A DNA stretch of 64,000 bases from Streptomyces sp. APSN-46.1 (GCF_022815725.1 NZ_JALGRF010000002.1:930001-994000), one strand, 5' to 3'; shown: positions 35,510 through 45,593, counted from the first letter of the stretch. The notes: a model not told the origin generated them from the letters alone. Numbers and translations are program-made.

Positions 35510-36046
35510 TCACTCGCCGGCGAGGGCGGCCTCCGCGTCGAGGGTGACCGCGACGGCCTGGATCACCGAGGCGATCTTGAACGCCTCCTGGATCGTCTCG
35601 CGGTCGACACCGGCCTTGCGCAGGACCTGCTCGTGCGAGTCGAGGCACTGGCCGCAGCCGTTGATCGCGGAGACCGCGAGCGACCACAGCTCGAAGTCGA
35701 CCTTCTCCACGCCCGGGTTGCCGATGACGTTCATCCGCAGACCGGCGCGCAGCGTGCCGTACTCCGGGTCGGAGAGCAGGTGCCGCGTGCGGTAGAAGAC
35801 GTTGTTCATCGCCATGACCGCGGCGGCGGACTTGGCGGCGGTGTACGCCTCCGGCGACAGGGCCGCCTTCGCCTCCGGCTCCAGCTCACGCAGGACGCGC
35901 GGGGAGCGGGCGGCGATCGCGCAGGCCAGGACCGTGCCCCACAGCTGCTGCTGCGGGAGCTCGCTGTTGCCGATGACCGAACCGAGGTTCAGCTTCAGGT
36001 CCTTGGCGAAGTCCGGTACGGCGGACTTGAGGGAGTCGAGGGACAT
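35510..36046 (-). CDS. ahpD: Alkyl hydroperoxide reductase subunit AhpD
   Basis: 178 residues. Carboxymuconolactone-decarboxylase-like fold with the redox site [12 protein letters not shown] (Cys131 and Cys134), the His of which (DSHE) forms part of the proton relay. Reduces AhpC after peroxide turnover, using lipoyl-linked electrons in actinobacteria. Three bases separate its ATG from the ahpC stop, so the two are one operon, expected to be induced by OxyR encoded divergently. Confidence 0.95.
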   Translation of the reverse strand: MSLDSLKSAVPDFAKDLKLNLGSVIGNSELPQQQLWGTVLACAIAARSPRVLRELEPEAKAALSPEAYTAAKSAAAVMAMNNVFYRTRHLLSDPEYGTLRAGLRMNVIGNPGVEKVDFELWSLAVSAINGCGQCLDSHEQVLRKAGVDRETIQEAFKIASVIQAVAVTLDAEAALAGE

Positions 36047-36049
36047 CCG

Positions 36050-36604
36050 TCACTCACCGGCCAGCAGCGCGCCGGCGTCGAGGGTGTTCTCGCCCTTGGT
36101 CCAGTTGCAGGGGCACAGCTCGTCGGTCTGCAGGGCGTCGAGGACCCGCAGGACCTCCTTGGGGTTACGGCCCACGGAACCGGCGGTCACCATCGTGAAC
36201 TGGATCTCGTTGTTCTGGTCGACGATGAAGACGGCGCGCTGCGCGAAGCCGTCCTCGCCCTGGACGCCACAGGCGCGCATGAGCTCGTGCTTGGAGTCGG
36301 CCAGCATCGGGAAGGGCAGGTCACGCAGGTCGGCGTGGTCCTTGCGCCAGGCGTGGTGCACGAACTCGGAGTCGCCGGAGACGCCGAGGATCTGCGCGTC
36401 GCGGTCGGCGAACTCCTCGTTCAGCTTGCCGAACGCCGCGATCTCGGTCGGGCAGACGAAGGTGAAGTCCTTGGGCCAGAAGAACACCACGCGCCACTTG
36501 CCCTCGTAGGTCTTGTGGTCGATCTGGGCGAACTCGCTGCCGGCTTCGAGCGAGACGCAAGCGGTGAGGTCGTACGAGGGGAACTTGTCGCCGACAGTGA
36601 GCAC
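36050..36604 (-). CDS. ahpC: Peroxiredoxin AhpC
   Basis: 184 residues from the GTG at 36604 (MLTVGDKFPSYDL), with AAGGAG upstream. Two-Cys peroxiredoxin: peroxidatic Cys51 in DFTFVCPTEI, resolving Cys in the DELCPCNW end. Reduces hydrogen peroxide and organic peroxides in the cytoplasm. Divergent from oxyR with a 137-bp AT-richer control region, the classic Streptomyces arrangement. Confidence 0.96.
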   Translation of the reverse strand: MLTVGDKFPSYDLTACVSLEAGSEFAQIDHKTYEGKWRVVFFWPKDFTFVCPTEIAAFGKLNEEFADRDAQILGVSGDSEFVHHAWRKDHADLRDLPFPMLADSKHELMRACGVQGEDGFAQRAVFIVDQNNEIQFTMVTAGSVGRNPKEVLRVLDALQTDELCPCNWTKGENTLDAGALLAGE

Positions 36605-36741
36605 GCGCTCTCCTTGAGGGGAATGGAAAGTGACCCTTTTGGGGGCTTTCCGAGAGGGTTGGACGGATCTCACATGCTGACACACCTGCATTGATTACAG
36701 AAATAGATACTCTTGTGCCGGGTGATCGGAGGTACCTATCA
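36605..36741. promoter_or_regulatory. Divergent ahpC/oxyR control region
   Basis: 137-bp gap between the divergent start codons. An AT-rich core TTGATTACAGAAATAGATAC around 36690-36712 is the best candidate for the OxyR site and promoter elements, and GGAAAG...CTTTCC (36625-36651) forms an inverted repeat nearer ahpC. Exact OxyR contacts are not determined from sequence. Confidence 0.6.
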
Positions 36742-37737
36742 GTGGCTGTCGGTAATAGGGGAGCGAAGCCGCTCGGCGCCAAGCCGCTCGGCACGAAGGG
36801 CAACGGCTCGGTCAGGCAGCCGACGCTCGCGCAGTTGCGCGCCTTCGCGGCCGTCGCCGAGCACCTGCACTTCCGTGACGCGGCCGCCGCGATCGGGATG
36901 AGCCAGCCCGCGCTCTCCGGGGCCGTCTCCGCGCTGGAGGAGGCCCTCGGCGTGCAGTTGCTGGAGCGCACCACCCGCAAGGTGCTGCTCTCCCCGGCCG
37001 GCGAGCGGATCGCGGCCCGGGCGCGCGTCGTGCTCGACGCCGTGGGCGGGCTGCTGGAGGAGGCCGAGGCGGTACGGGCGCCCTTCACCGGGGTCCTGCG
37101 CCTGGGGGTGATCCCCACCGTGGCCCCGTACCTGCTGCCGAGCGTGCTCGGGCTCTTCCACCGGCGCTACCCGCGGATGGACCTCCAGGTGCACGAGGAG
37201 CAGACGTCCTCGCTGCTGGAGGGGCTGACCGGCGGCCGCCTCGACCTGCTGCTGCTCGCCGTGCCCCTGGGGATGCCCGGGGTCACCGAACTGCCCGTCT
37301 TCGACGAGGACTTCGTACTCCTCGCGCCCCGGGAGCACCCGCTCGCCGGGCGGCGGGACATTCCGCGCGAGGAACTGCGCGGTCTCCAGCTGCTGTTGCT
37401 CGACGAGGGGCACTGCCTGCGGGACCAGGCCCTGGACATCTGCCGCGAGGCGGGGCGCACCGACGGGGCGGACGTGACCACGACCGCCGCCGGGCTGTCC
37501 ACGCTCGTACAGCTGGTCGCGGGGGGACTGGGCGTGACGCTGTTGCCGCGTACCGCGCTGCGGCTGGAGACCGCCCGCAACGAGTACCTGGCCACCGGGT
37601 ACTTCGCCGAGCCCGCGCCCTCGCGGCGGATCGCGCTGGCCATGCGGACCGGGACGGCCCGGCAGGAGGAGTTCCGGGCCATTGCCGCTGCGCTGCGTGA
37701 AGCGGTGCGGCCGCTGCCGGTGTGGCCCACGGACTGA
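36742..37737 (+). CDS. oxyR: Peroxide-sensing LysR-type regulator OxyR
   Basis: 331 residues. LysR helix-turn-helix (TLAQLRAFAAVAEHLHFRDAAAAIGMSQPALSGAVSALEEALG) and a sensor domain with the redox pair Cys225 and Cys234 in DEGHCLRDQALDIC, spaced exactly as in E. coli OxyR Cys199/Cys208. Oxidation by peroxide forms the disulfide and activates ahpCD. Start at GTG 36742, eight bases after GGAGGT; N-terminal ~25 residues include a GAKPLGAKPLGTKG repeat. Confidence 0.94.
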   Translation: MAVGNRGAKPLGAKPLGTKGNGSVRQPTLAQLRAFAAVAEHLHFRDAAAAIGMSQPALSGAVSALEEALGVQLLERTTRKVLLSPAGERIAARARVVLDAVGGLLEEAEAVRAPFTGVLRLGVIPTVAPYLLPSVLGLFHRRYPRMDLQVHEEQTSSLLEGLTGGRLDLLLLAVPLGMPGVTELPVFDEDFVLLAPREHPLAGRRDIPREELRGLQLLLLDEGHCLRDQALDICREAGRTDGADVTTTAAGLSTLVQLVAGGLGVTLLPRTALRLETARNEYLATGYFAEPAPSRRIALAMRTGTARQEEFRAIAAALREAVRPLPVWPTD

Positions 37738-37756
37738 GCGGGTGCGGCGCCGCTGC

Positions 37757-37787
37757 TTTGAGGCGCTGCCCCCAGCAGCGCCTCAAA
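37757..37787. repeat. REP-like hairpin after oxyR
   Basis: 13-bp perfect stem TTTGAGGCGCTGC / GCAGCGCCTCAAA with 5-base loop, followed by CGCCGGCGGGGCTGG. The CGCCTCAAACGCCGGCGGGGCTGG stretch is a familiar dispersed Streptomyces intergenic repeat, and it can also act as transcription terminator. Confidence 0.7.
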
Positions 37788-37828
37788 CGCCGGCGGGGCT
37801 GGATGGCGCGGAGCCCGGCAGTGGTGGG

Positions 37829-38080
37829 TCAGTCCGCGGACTTCGGGGGGCGCCCCCGGCGCGGGATGGGGCCCGGGCCGGAGGGGAGGCGGCCCGACTC
37901 GGCCAGGGCCCTGCGGAGCAGGAACTCGATCTGCGCGTTGGCGCTGCGGAGTTCCTCGCCCGCCCAGCGCGCGAGCGCGTCGTACACCTGCGGATCGAGC
38001 CGGAGCAGCACCTGCTTGCGGGCCTGGCGGCCCGGCTTCGCGGGCGGCGGCTCCGGTGCGCCGTCGGTGTCGGGGCTCAC
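37829..38080 (-). CDS. Ribbon-helix-helix protein (CopG/Arc-like)
   Basis: 83 residues. [42 protein letters not shown] is a ribbon-helix-helix DNA-binding core, flanked by Pro-rich ends. GTG start overlaps the stop of the SPFH gene (GTGA), so the two are translationally coupled. Probably a local regulator; a perfect 16-bp palindrome upstream of the operon is its likely operator. No toxin partner is seen. Confidence 0.82.
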   Translation of the reverse strand: MSPDTDGAPEPPPAKPGRQARKQVLLRLDPQVYDALARWAGEELRSANAQIEFLLRRALAESGRLPSGPGPIPRRGRPPKSAD

Positions 38081-39027
38081 TGGTAGAGGGTGCCCGTGTT
38101 GACGACCGGCTGGGCCGCGCGGTCACCGCAGAGGACCACCATCAGGTTCGAGACCATCGCGGCCTTGCGCTCCGGGTCCAGGTCCACGATCTCCTGCTCC
38201 GCCAGGCGGGTCAGGGCCAGTTCGACCATGCCCACCGCGCCCTCGACGATCAGCTTGCGCGCCGCCACGACCGCGCCCGCCTGCTGGCGCTGGAGCATCG
38301 CGGAGGCGATCTCGGGAGCGTAGGCGAGGTGCGTGAAGCGGGACTCGATGATGTGGACGCCCGCCGCCTCGACGCGTACGTGGAGTTCGGCCGCGAGCTT
38401 CTCCGTGATCTCCTCCGCGTTGCCGCGCAGGGACAGGCCGCCCTCGTCGTGCGAGTCGTAGGGGTACTCGATCGCGATGTGGCGCACCGCCGCCTCGGTC
38501 TGCGTCTCCACGAACTCCGTGAAGTCCTCGACCTCGAAGACCGCCCGCGCGGTGTCCTCGACCCGCCACACCACGACGGCCGCGAGCTCGATGGGGTTGC
38601 CGTAGGCGTCGTTGACCTTCAGGACGGCCGTCTCGTGGTTGCGGACGCGGGTGGAGATCTTCTCGCGGGACGTCAGCGGGTTGACCCAGCGCAGTCCGTC
38701 GGAGCGGATCGTGCCCCGGTAGCGGCCGAACAGCTGGACCACTCGGGCCTGGCCGGGCGCCACCGTGTTGAGCCCGCTCATCGCGAAGATCGCGCCGAGG
38801 ATCACGAGGATGCCGCCCACGATGAACGCCGCCTTCGCCCCCGCCGCGACCGCGACCGCGCCGCAGGCGATCAGCCCCGCACCGGCTATCACACCCAACA
38901 GGCCCAGAAGCAGGGCGAGTCCGCCGCCGACGCTGTGCGCCGCGTACTCGCGTACCTCGTGTGCCGTGCCCCCGCCCGCGCCGGCAGCCGCGCCGGCAGC
39001 CGCGTCGACGCCTGATGTGTTTGTCAT
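38077..39027 (-). CDS. SPFH/Band 7 membrane protein
   Basis: 316 residues from the ATG at 39027 (GGGGG seven bases upstream; ATG 39048 alternative). Ala/Gly-rich N-terminus, two membrane helices ([49 protein letters not shown]; quoted in part), then a Band 7 domain: [75 protein letters not shown]. Stomatin/flotillin-like scaffold of membrane microdomains. Confidence 0.9.
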   Translation of the reverse strand: MTNTSGVDAAAGAAAGAGGGTAHEVREYAAHSVGGGLALLLGLLGVIAGAGLIACGAVAVAAGAKAAFIVGGILVILGAIFAMSGLNTVAPGQARVVQLFGRYRGTIRSDGLRWVNPLTSREKISTRVRNHETAVLKVNDAYGNPIELAAVVVWRVEDTARAVFEVEDFTEFVETQTEAAVRHIAIEYPYDSHDEGGLSLRGNAEEITEKLAAELHVRVEAAGVHIIESRFTHLAYAPEIASAMLQRQQAGAVVAARKLIVEGAVGMVELALTRLAEQEIVDLDPERKAAMVSNLMVVLCGDRAAQPVVNTGTLYQ

Positions 39028-39072
39028 GGAATGCCCCCGTTTGTTCATGCGTGGTCGCTCGCACCTTCTAGC

Positions 39073-39088
39073 AAAGTGATATCACTTT
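39073..39088. promoter_or_regulatory. Perfect palindrome upstream of the SPFH/RHH operon
   Basis: AAAGTGATATCACTTT, a perfect 16-bp palindrome, 46 bases upstream of the SPFH start, in an otherwise AT-poor region. Position fits an operator overlapping the promoter; the ribbon-helix-helix protein of the operon is a natural candidate to bind it. Confidence 0.7.
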
Positions 39089-39180
39089 TTGAGTCCACCG
39101 CAACCCTCGGGTCGTCTCGCGCGTCGGTTCCAGTGATGTGGGTGCTGATTCTCACGTCCGAAATGACCTGTTTTGATCAG

Positions 39181-39192
39181 GGTTGGCCAACC
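39181..39192. promoter_or_regulatory. Palindrome upstream of the PBP gene
   Basis: GGTTGGCCAACC, a perfect 12-bp palindrome 69 bases before the PBP start codon, followed by TTTGTCAC. Possible regulator site or part of the promoter. Confidence 0.4.
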
Positions 39193-39260
39193 TTTGTCAC
39201 AGCCTGCGGTGTTAGTTTTCTGAGCTGACGTCGGGGGGGTAATCGAGCGGAGCGGGAGCG

Positions 39261-41555
39261 ATGGGCCGAGCAGAGGCGCGACGGGCGCAGCAGCAGCGCG
39301 GAGCGCGGCGGGCACAGGGCGGGCGCGCCACCAGCGGCAACGGTGGCAGGGGCGCCAAGGGGCGCGCCGGCAAACGCACTGGCATACGCCGGTTCTTCAC
39401 CTGGAAGAAGATCGTCGGAACGTTCCTCGGAATGATCCTGCTCGGCATGGCCACCCTGGTCATCCTCTATTACTCCGTGGACGAGCCCGACACCGCGAAC
39501 ACCAACGCGACGCTCCAGAGCAACGTCTTCAAGTACTCCGACGGCTCGGTCATGAGCCGCACCGGCAAGCTCAACCGCGAGATCGTTCCGATCGACAAGA
39601 TCCCGGAGGACGTCCAGACGGCCTTCATCGCGATCGAGAACAAGTCCTTCTACGAGGACCAAGGCGTGGACATGATGGGCGTGGCCCGGGGCCTGTTCAA
39701 CACGGTCAGGGGCAAGGGCACCGCCGGCGGTTCGACGATCACCCAGCAGTACGTCAAGAACTACTACCTGACGCAGGACCAGTCGGCGACGCGCAAGCTG
39801 CGGGAGCTCATCATCTCCCTCAAGGTCGACGAGCGCATGGGGAAGAAAGAGATCCTCGCCGGCTACCTGAACACCAACTTCTACGGGCGCAGCGCGTACG
39901 GCATCCAGGCCGCGGCCCAGGCCTACTACAACGTCGACGCCGACAAGCTCACCCTCGCCCAGGGCGCCTACCTCGCCGCCGTCATCCAGGCCCCCAGCCA
40001 GTACGACTGGGCGACCGCCGGCCCGAACGGCAAGCGACTGGTCACGATCCGCTTCAACGCGGTCCTCGACAACATGGTCGAGATGGGCAAGCTGAGCCCC
40101 GAGAAGCGCAAGGAAATCACCTTCCAGGAGCCGGTCAAGCCCAAGCCCGCCCCCGGCATGGAGGGCCAGAAGGGCTACTTCGTGCAGGCCGCCACGGAGG
40201 AGCTCGCCAAGCAGGGCATCTCCGCCAAGGAACTGGAAGCCGGCGGCTGGACGATCACGCTCAACATCGACAAGAAGAAGCAGGAGGCGCTGGAGAAGGC
40301 GGTCAACGACGAGCTGGAGTCCAAGCTCGACCGCAAGGACACCAAGAAGCGCCCCGTCGACCAGAGCGTGCAGGCCGGCGCCACCTCCGTGGACCCGAAG
40401 ACCGGCGCGATCGTCGCCATGTACGGCGGCACGAGCCGGGCCGAGCAGTGGAACAGCAACGCCCTGCGCACCGACTACCAGCCGGGCTCGACCTTCAAGC
40501 CCATCGTGCTGGCCTCGGCCCTGGAGAACGGGGCCACGACCCAGGACAACAAGCCGATCACCCCGAACGCCCTCTACGACGGCACCAGCAAGCGCCCGGT
40601 GGTCGGCAGTGACATCGCGTTCAAACCGCAGAACCAGGACAACATCAACTACGGCGATCCGCTGATCACGGTCCAGGAAGCCACCAACTTGTCGGTGAAC
40701 TCCGTCTACGCCCAGATGATCGTGGACGTGGGCCCGCCGAAGGTGAAGAAGACCGCCCTGGAGCTGGGCATGCAGGACCGCGACGGCTGGGGCGCGAACG
40801 AGCCCGCCATGTCGCTCGGCACCATGAGTGCCAACACCGTCGAAATGGCAGGCGTCTACGCCACGCTCGACAACCACGGCAAGAAGGTCACCCCGACCAT
40901 CGTCAAGACCGCCGAGCACAAGGACCGCGAGTACAAGCCGGGCCCCGCCGTCGGCGCCCAGGCCATCAGCAGCAAGACCGCCGACACCGTCACCAAGGTG
41001 CTCACCGGCGTCGTCGAGGAGGGCTCCGGCAAGGCCGTGCGCAGCTCCGCCTACGAGGCCGCCGGCAAGACGGGCACCACCGAGTCCAACGTCGCCGCCT
41101 GGTTCACCGCGTACACCCCGGAGCTCGTCACCGTCGTCGCGATGTTCGGTTCGGACCCGACCACCCACGAGCAGACCACGCTGACCGGCACCGCCGGCCT
41201 CGGGCGCGCGGGCGGTTCCAGTTTCCCCGCCGCGATCTGGAAGGCGTACACCCTCGCCGCGCTCAAGGGCGTGAAGACGGGCGACTTCAAGCTGCCGGAC
41301 GCCGAGATGGGCGCCGTGCAGGCACCGAGCCGCAGCGCCTCGCCCTCGACCTCGCCGAGCCAGTCCGCCGGCAGCCAGTCGCCGAGCACCAGCCGGTCGC
41401 CGCAGAACAGCCCGGACCCGAGCCAGAGTTCGCCGAAGCCGAGCACGAGCTCGACCTCGCCGAAGCCGGACCCGAGTACGAGCACGGGCTCGCCCAAGCC
41501 GGACCCGAGCAAGAACTCGCCGAAGCCGCCGCCGCCGGTACTACCGGTGCCGTAG
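39261..41555 (+). CDS. Class A penicillin-binding protein
   Basis: 764 residues. Short basic cytoplasmic N-terminus, one membrane helix (IVGTFLGMILLGMATLVILYY), GT51 glycosyltransferase domain (AFIAIENKSFYEDQGVD with Glu126, AGGSTITQQYVKN, RKLRELIISLKVD) and transpeptidase domain (active-site Ser410 in PGSTFKPIV, SVN in TNLSVNSVYAQ, KTG in AAGKTGTTESN). Both halves look active: polymerises and cross-links peptidoglycan. The last ~85 residues are a Ser/Pro/Lys-rich external tail. ATG with GGAGCGGGAG upstream. Confidence 0.94.
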   Translation: MGRAEARRAQQQRGARRAQGGRATSGNGGRGAKGRAGKRTGIRRFFTWKKIVGTFLGMILLGMATLVILYYSVDEPDTANTNATLQSNVFKYSDGSVMSRTGKLNREIVPIDKIPEDVQTAFIAIENKSFYEDQGVDMMGVARGLFNTVRGKGTAGGSTITQQYVKNYYLTQDQSATRKLRELIISLKVDERMGKKEILAGYLNTNFYGRSAYGIQAAAQAYYNVDADKLTLAQGAYLAAVIQAPSQYDWATAGPNGKRLVTIRFNAVLDNMVEMGKLSPEKRKEITFQEPVKPKPAPGMEGQKGYFVQAATEELAKQGISAKELEAGGWTITLNIDKKKQEALEKAVNDELESKLDRKDTKKRPVDQSVQAGATSVDPKTGAIVAMYGGTSRAEQWNSNALRTDYQPGSTFKPIVLASALENGATTQDNKPITPNALYDGTSKRPVVGSDIAFKPQNQDNINYGDPLITVQEATNLSVNSVYAQMIVDVGPPKVKKTALELGMQDRDGWGANEPAMSLGTMSANTVEMAGVYATLDNHGKKVTPTIVKTAEHKDREYKPGPAVGAQAISSKTADTVTKVLTGVVEEGSGKAVRSSAYEAAGKTGTTESNVAAWFTAYTPELVTVVAMFGSDPTTHEQTTLTGTAGLGRAGGSSFPAAIWKAYTLAALKGVKTGDFKLPDAEMGAVQAPSRSASPSTSPSQSAGSQSPSTSRSPQNSPDPSQSSPKPSTSSTSPKPDPSTSTGSPKPDPSKNSPKPPPPVLPVP

Positions 41556-41601
41556 GCCCACCGCCGCCGCCGACGCGGTACACCGCCGCCCCGACGCGGT
41601 A

Positions 41602-41641
41602 CACCGCCGCCCCGCAGCGTTCGCGCCGCGGGGCGGCGGTG
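41602..41641 (+). terminator. Terminator after the PBP gene
   Basis: 13-bp perfect stem CACCGCCGCCCCG / CGGGGCGGCGGTG (41602-41614, 41629-41641). The left arm is part of a short tandem repeat of CGCCGCCCCGACGCGGTACAC-like units. Confidence 0.75.
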
Positions 41642-41643
41642 TG

Positions 41644-41675
41644 CTTCCCCGCTTCCCCGCTTCCCCGCTTCCCCG
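41644..41675. repeat. Four copies of CTTCCCCG
   Basis: Head-to-tail 8-base repeat between the PBP terminator and the catalase pseudogene stop. Low-complexity; possible length-variable site. Confidence 0.75.
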
Positions 41676-41679
41676 CTCC

Positions 41680-43205
41680 TCAGGCGTCCGGGACCGCCGC
41701 CGCGATCCGGTCGCCGACGCCCTTGTCGATGGCGCGCCAGTACTGGAAGGCGCGCTCCCGCACCGGGCGGCTGACCCCGTCCTTCAGATGCCCGCTGACG
41801 TTCGAGACGAGACGGTCGCGGGCCGCGTCGTCCAGCACCTGCCGGACCATCGTGCCCGGCTGGCTCCAGTCGTCGTCCGCGCTGTGCGGCGTGTACGCCT
41901 CGCGCACCATCTCACCCGTCGCCGCCCAGCCGGCCGGCTCGCCGAAGTGGCCGGTGTCCGCGGCGGGACCGCCGTACGAGTTGGGGGCGTACGGGCGCGC
42001 CGCGGCCGACGGCTCGAAGCGCATCGCGCCGTCCTTCGCGTACGAGGCGACCCGCGAGCGGGGCCGGTTCGGCGGGAGCTGGTCGTAGTTCGCCCCGATC
42101 CGGTACCGGTGCGTGTCCGGGTACGAGAACAGCCGGCCCAGCAGCATCTTGTCCGGCGACGGGCCGATGCCCGGGACCAGGTTCGACGGCTCGAAAGCGG
42201 CCTGCTCGATGTGGACGAAGTAGTCCTCGGGGTTTTTGGCCAAGGTCATCCGCCCGACCTCGATCAGCGGGTAGTCGCCGTGCGGCCACACCTTGGTCAG
42301 GTCGAACGGGTTGAAGCGGTAGCCCGGCGCGTCCTCGACATTCATGACCTGGACGTGCATCGTCCAGCTCGGGGGCTCGCCGTGCTCGATCGACTCGTAG
42401 AGGTCGCGGCGGTGGTTGTCCGGGTCCTCGCCCGCGATCCGGTCGGCGTCGGCCTGGGTCAGGAACTCGATGCCCTGGTCGGTCTTGATGTGGTACTTCA
42501 CCCAGAACTTCTCGCCGCCCCCGTTGACCCACATGTAGGTGTGCGAGCCGTAGCCGTTCATGTGCCGGTAGCTCTTGGGGATGCCCCGGTCGCCCATCAG
42601 CCAGGTCACCATGTGCGCCGACTCGGGGGACAGGGTCCAGAAGTCCCACTGCATGTCGTGGTCGCGCAGCCCGTTGTCGGGGCGGCGCTTCTGCGAGCGG
42701 ATGAAGTCCTGGAACTTCTGGGGGTCACGCACGAAGAAGACCGGCGTGTTGTTCCCGACCAGGTCGTAGTTCCCGTACTCGGTGTAGAACTTCAGGGCGA
42801 AACCACGCGGGTCCCGCCATGTGTCGGGGGAGCCCTGCTCTCCCGCGACGGTCGAGAAACGGGCCAGCATCTCGGTCCTGCGGCCCGGCTGGAACAGGTC
42901 GGCCTTGGTGAACTGGCTGACGTCGTTGGTCACCTGGAAGACGCCGTACGCGCCCGCGCCCTTGGCGTGGACCACCCGCTCGGGGACCCTTCCCCAAGCT
43001 CTCAACTGCGTTCGAGCAGGGGAGACCCCATTCGGTTGAACTGGGCCATCTTCTCGATCAGGTAGTGGTCCTGGAGCAGGATCGGGCCGTCGGGACTCAC
43101 CGTGAGCGAGTACTCGTCGCTCTCCACCGGGATCCCGGCGTTGTCCGTCGTGTACGGGACCTGCCGGACCTGCCGCGCTTCCTGGGTCACGAGCGTCCTC
43201 CCCAT
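41680..43205 (-). pseudogene. Monofunctional catalase gene interrupted by a small repeat
   Basis: The 5' part (43205 to 43002) reads [48 protein letters not shown] and then runs into foreign codons and a TGA. The rest resumes in another frame as [33 protein letters not shown] and continues normally to the end, including the heme-Tyr region [15 protein letters not shown]. Catalytic His is in VVHAKG, after the break. About 38-41 inserted bases shift the frame and add a stop, so full catalase cannot be made. A product from an internal start would lack the ~60-residue N-terminal arm. Confidence 0.85.
42988..43029. mobile_element. Small mobile repeat inserted in the catalase gene
   Basis: About 42 bases beginning CCTTCCCCAAGCTCTC and ending GAGCAGGGGAGACCCC. 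It has imperfectly complementary ends (CCCC..CTC / GAG..GGGG) around CAACTGCGTTC. This is a dispersed short element I recognise from Streptomyces intergenic regions; it carries no gene. Here it sits inside the catalase reading frame. Confidence 0.7.
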
Positions 43206-43271
43206 GGGGCGGTCGGTTCGCTGAGCTCTTTCTCGCTGAGCTCTTTCTCGTGCGCTCTTTCTCGTGCCCAG

Positions 43272-45593
43272 TCAACGCCGCTCGTGCGCCCCCGGCAACG
43301 GGAGCTCGAACCAGACCACCTTTCCGCTGCTCAGCCGGGTCGCGCCCCAGCGGCGGGCCAGCCGGTTGACCAGGAACAGGCCGCGGCCGCCCTCGTCGGT
43401 CTCCCGGGCGCGGCGCTGGCGGGGCAGCTGCGGGGAGTCGTCGCCGACCTCGCAGCGCAGCACGTCCGTCCGCAGCAGGCGCAGGGTCACGGGCCGCTCG
43501 GCGTACCGCACGGCATTGGTGACCACCTCGCTGACCAGCAGCTCCAGCGAGTCCTGGAGTTCCTCCAGGCCCCACCGGGTCAGCGCGCGGCGGGCGAACC
43601 GGCGGGCCCGGCCCGGAGCGGTCTCCTCCGGGTCCAGGAACCAGTACGCGACGTCACTGGGCGCGATCCCGTCGAAGCGGGCCGCGAGCAGCGCGATGTC
43701 GTCGTCCCGGTCGCCCGGGCCGAGCATGTCGAGGACGTCGTCGCAGAGCGCCTCCAGCGGCGGCGGGTGGTCCAGGCCGGTCAGCTGGGCGGTCGTGGCG
43801 AGCCGCTCGCGCAGCTGCTCGATGCCGGTCCACACGTCGCGCAGCCGGGACTCCACCAGGCCGTCGGTGTACAGCAGCAGCGTGGCCCCGGCCGGGGCGT
43901 CCAGCTCCACGGCCTCGAAGTCCACGCCGCCGACGCCGATGGGGGCGCCGGGCGGCACCCGGAGCACCTCGGCGCGGCCGCCCAGGTGCAGCAGTACCGG
44001 CGGCGGATGGCCGGCGTTGGCGATGGTGATCCGGTGCGAGACGGGGTCGTAGACCGCGTACAGGCAGGTGGCCATCCGGTCCGAGCCGAGGCGCTGCGCC
44101 TGCTCGTCGAGGTGGTGGAGCACCTCGGCCGGGGGCAGGTCCAGCTGCGCCAGCGTCTGCGCGGTCGTACGGAGCTGGCCCATGATCGCGGCGGAGGTCA
44201 TGGAGTGGCCCATGACATCGCCGACGACGAGGGCGACCCGGCTGCCGGGGAGGGGTATGGCGTCGTACCAGTCGCCGCCGACCCGGGCCGTCTCGGCGGC
44301 GGGAAGGTAGCGGGAGGCCAGCCGGACCCCGGTGGGCTGGGGGAGGCTGTCGGGGAGCATGGTGCGCTGGAGCTCGTCGGCGATGTATGCCTCGCGGCCG
44401 TAGAGGACGGCCTTGTCGATGCCGAGCGCGGTGTGGGTGGCCAGCTGGGCGGCGACCAGGAGGTCGTTCGTCTCGAAGGCGGGCCGCTCGGGGGTACGCA
44501 GGAACACGGCCGCGCCGATGACGCGGCGGCGGCCCCGGAGGGGCGCGAGGATGGCGCGCTGGCCGCGCGGTACGGGGTGCTCCGCGCCCAGCAGCTCCGG
44601 CAGGGCGGCCTTGGCGGCGGCGGAGTCCCCGAAGACGGGCCGTACGCCGCGCAGCACCTCGGCGAGGGCCCCGCCGGTGCGGATCTCGCACAGCTCGGCT
44701 GCGGGCAGGTCACCCTGCGGGCCGACCAGCGGCAACTGGCTGAAGTCGAGTTCGCCGGCGGCCCCCGGGAAGGCGGCGCCGCCCAGGAGCCCGGCGGTCC
44801 CGGTGGTCCCGGTGATCGTGGTGGTCCCGGTGGTTCCGGCGGTGTCCGATCCGGCTCCGGTGAGGTCGTCGATCGGCCGGAGCCGGTCGGTGCGGCGGAG
44901 CCTTAAGACGACCGGGCCGACGGGACGCTCGTCGCCGACGGGGAGGGGGTCGCGGAGGTAGACGAGGATGGCGTCCGAGAAGGTCGGGACGGTGGCCCGG
45001 CACAGGCCGAGCACGATCTCGTCGAGGTCGATGCCGCGCGCGATCCGCCGGGTGGCGGCGCCGACGAACCGCAGGCGGTCGCCTTCCCGCCGGGCGGCGC
45101 TGATCTCCGGCATCCCTTCGACGCCGGCGGCGCCCGCGACGGGGTTCGCCGCGGGGCTCACGGCCGGGTTCGCCGCCGGGTTCACGGCGGGGTTCACGGC
45201 CGGCATTGCGGCGGGGTTCGCAGCCGGGTTCGCGCGGCCCGGTTTCGCGGCGCGGGCCGGCTTCGCGGCGGGCTTCGCGCCCGGGTTCACGGCCTCCGCG
45301 GCCTTGCGGGCCGCCGCGCCGTCCCGGGTACGGGCACTGCCCTGGCCGGGGTCCCCGGCGGCCGCCGCCTCGGCCGTCGCGCGGGGCCGGGGGAAGCCCC
45401 CGCCCTCGGGGCGCGGGCGGGCGTCGGAAGCCGCCGCGGGCGCGCCGCCGCCCGGCTCGCCGCCCGGGACCGGCGCATGCGTGCGTACGGCCTCGGCGGC
45501 CGCGATGGGCGCCTTGCCGTGGCCGGCGTCATCCGTACCTCCGCCGGAGGCGATGGGCTGCGGGCCCTCCTGGGAGGTGGGGTACTCCGTCAC
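43272..45593 (-). CDS. Multidomain PP2C (SpoIIE-type) phosphatase with GAF and HATPase domains
   Basis: 773 residues from the GTG at 45593. Residues ~1-165 are disordered and repeat-rich (NPAANPAxNPA). A GAF-like sensor region follows, interrupted by a [15 protein letters not shown] insert. The PP2C phosphatase core is [58 protein letters not shown] and [10 protein letters not shown] (metal Asps present). A C-terminal HATPase_c_2 kinase-like domain has [14 protein letters not shown] and [15 protein letters not shown]. Combines phosphatase and anti-sigma kinase-like functions of the Rsb type; likely acts on STAS anti-anti-sigma factors encoded elsewhere. Confidence 0.9.
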   Translation of the reverse strand: MTEYPTSQEGPQPIASGGGTDDAGHGKAPIAAAEAVRTHAPVPGGEPGGGAPAAASDARPRPEGGGFPRPRATAEAAAAGDPGQGSARTRDGAAARKAAEAVNPGAKPAAKPARAAKPGRANPAANPAAMPAVNPAVNPAANPAVSPAANPVAGAAGVEGMPEISAARREGDRLRFVGAATRRIARGIDLDEIVLGLCRATVPTFSDAILVYLRDPLPVGDERPVGPVVLRLRRTDRLRPIDDLTGAGSDTAGTTGTTTITGTTGTAGLLGGAAFPGAAGELDFSQLPLVGPQGDLPAAELCEIRTGGALAEVLRGVRPVFGDSAAAKAALPELLGAEHPVPRGQRAILAPLRGRRRVIGAAVFLRTPERPAFETNDLLVAAQLATHTALGIDKAVLYGREAYIADELQRTMLPDSLPQPTGVRLASRYLPAAETARVGGDWYDAIPLPGSRVALVVGDVMGHSMTSAAIMGQLRTTAQTLAQLDLPPAEVLHHLDEQAQRLGSDRMATCLYAVYDPVSHRITIANAGHPPPVLLHLGGRAEVLRVPPGAPIGVGGVDFEAVELDAPAGATLLLYTDGLVESRLRDVWTGIEQLRERLATTAQLTGLDHPPPLEALCDDVLDMLGPGDRDDDIALLAARFDGIAPSDVAYWFLDPEETAPGRARRFARRALTRWGLEELQDSLELLVSEVVTNAVRYAERPVTLRLLRTDVLRCEVGDDSPQLPRQRRARETDEGGRGLFLVNRLARRWGATRLSSGKVVWFELPLPGAHERR
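45140..45294. repeat. 12-base tandem repeats in the PP2C phosphatase gene
   Basis: Imperfect head-to-tail units of the type GCCGGGTTCGCG/GCGGGGTTCACG encode the (on minus strand) NPAA/NPAV repeat, then [15 protein letters not shown] units. In frame, so length changes would be tolerated. Confidence 0.75.

Noticed and set aside
39177..41168. A 663-codon minus-strand frame opposite the PBP gene
   Set aside because: Valine/leucine/glycine-rich antisense shadow; the plus strand has all PBP motifs.
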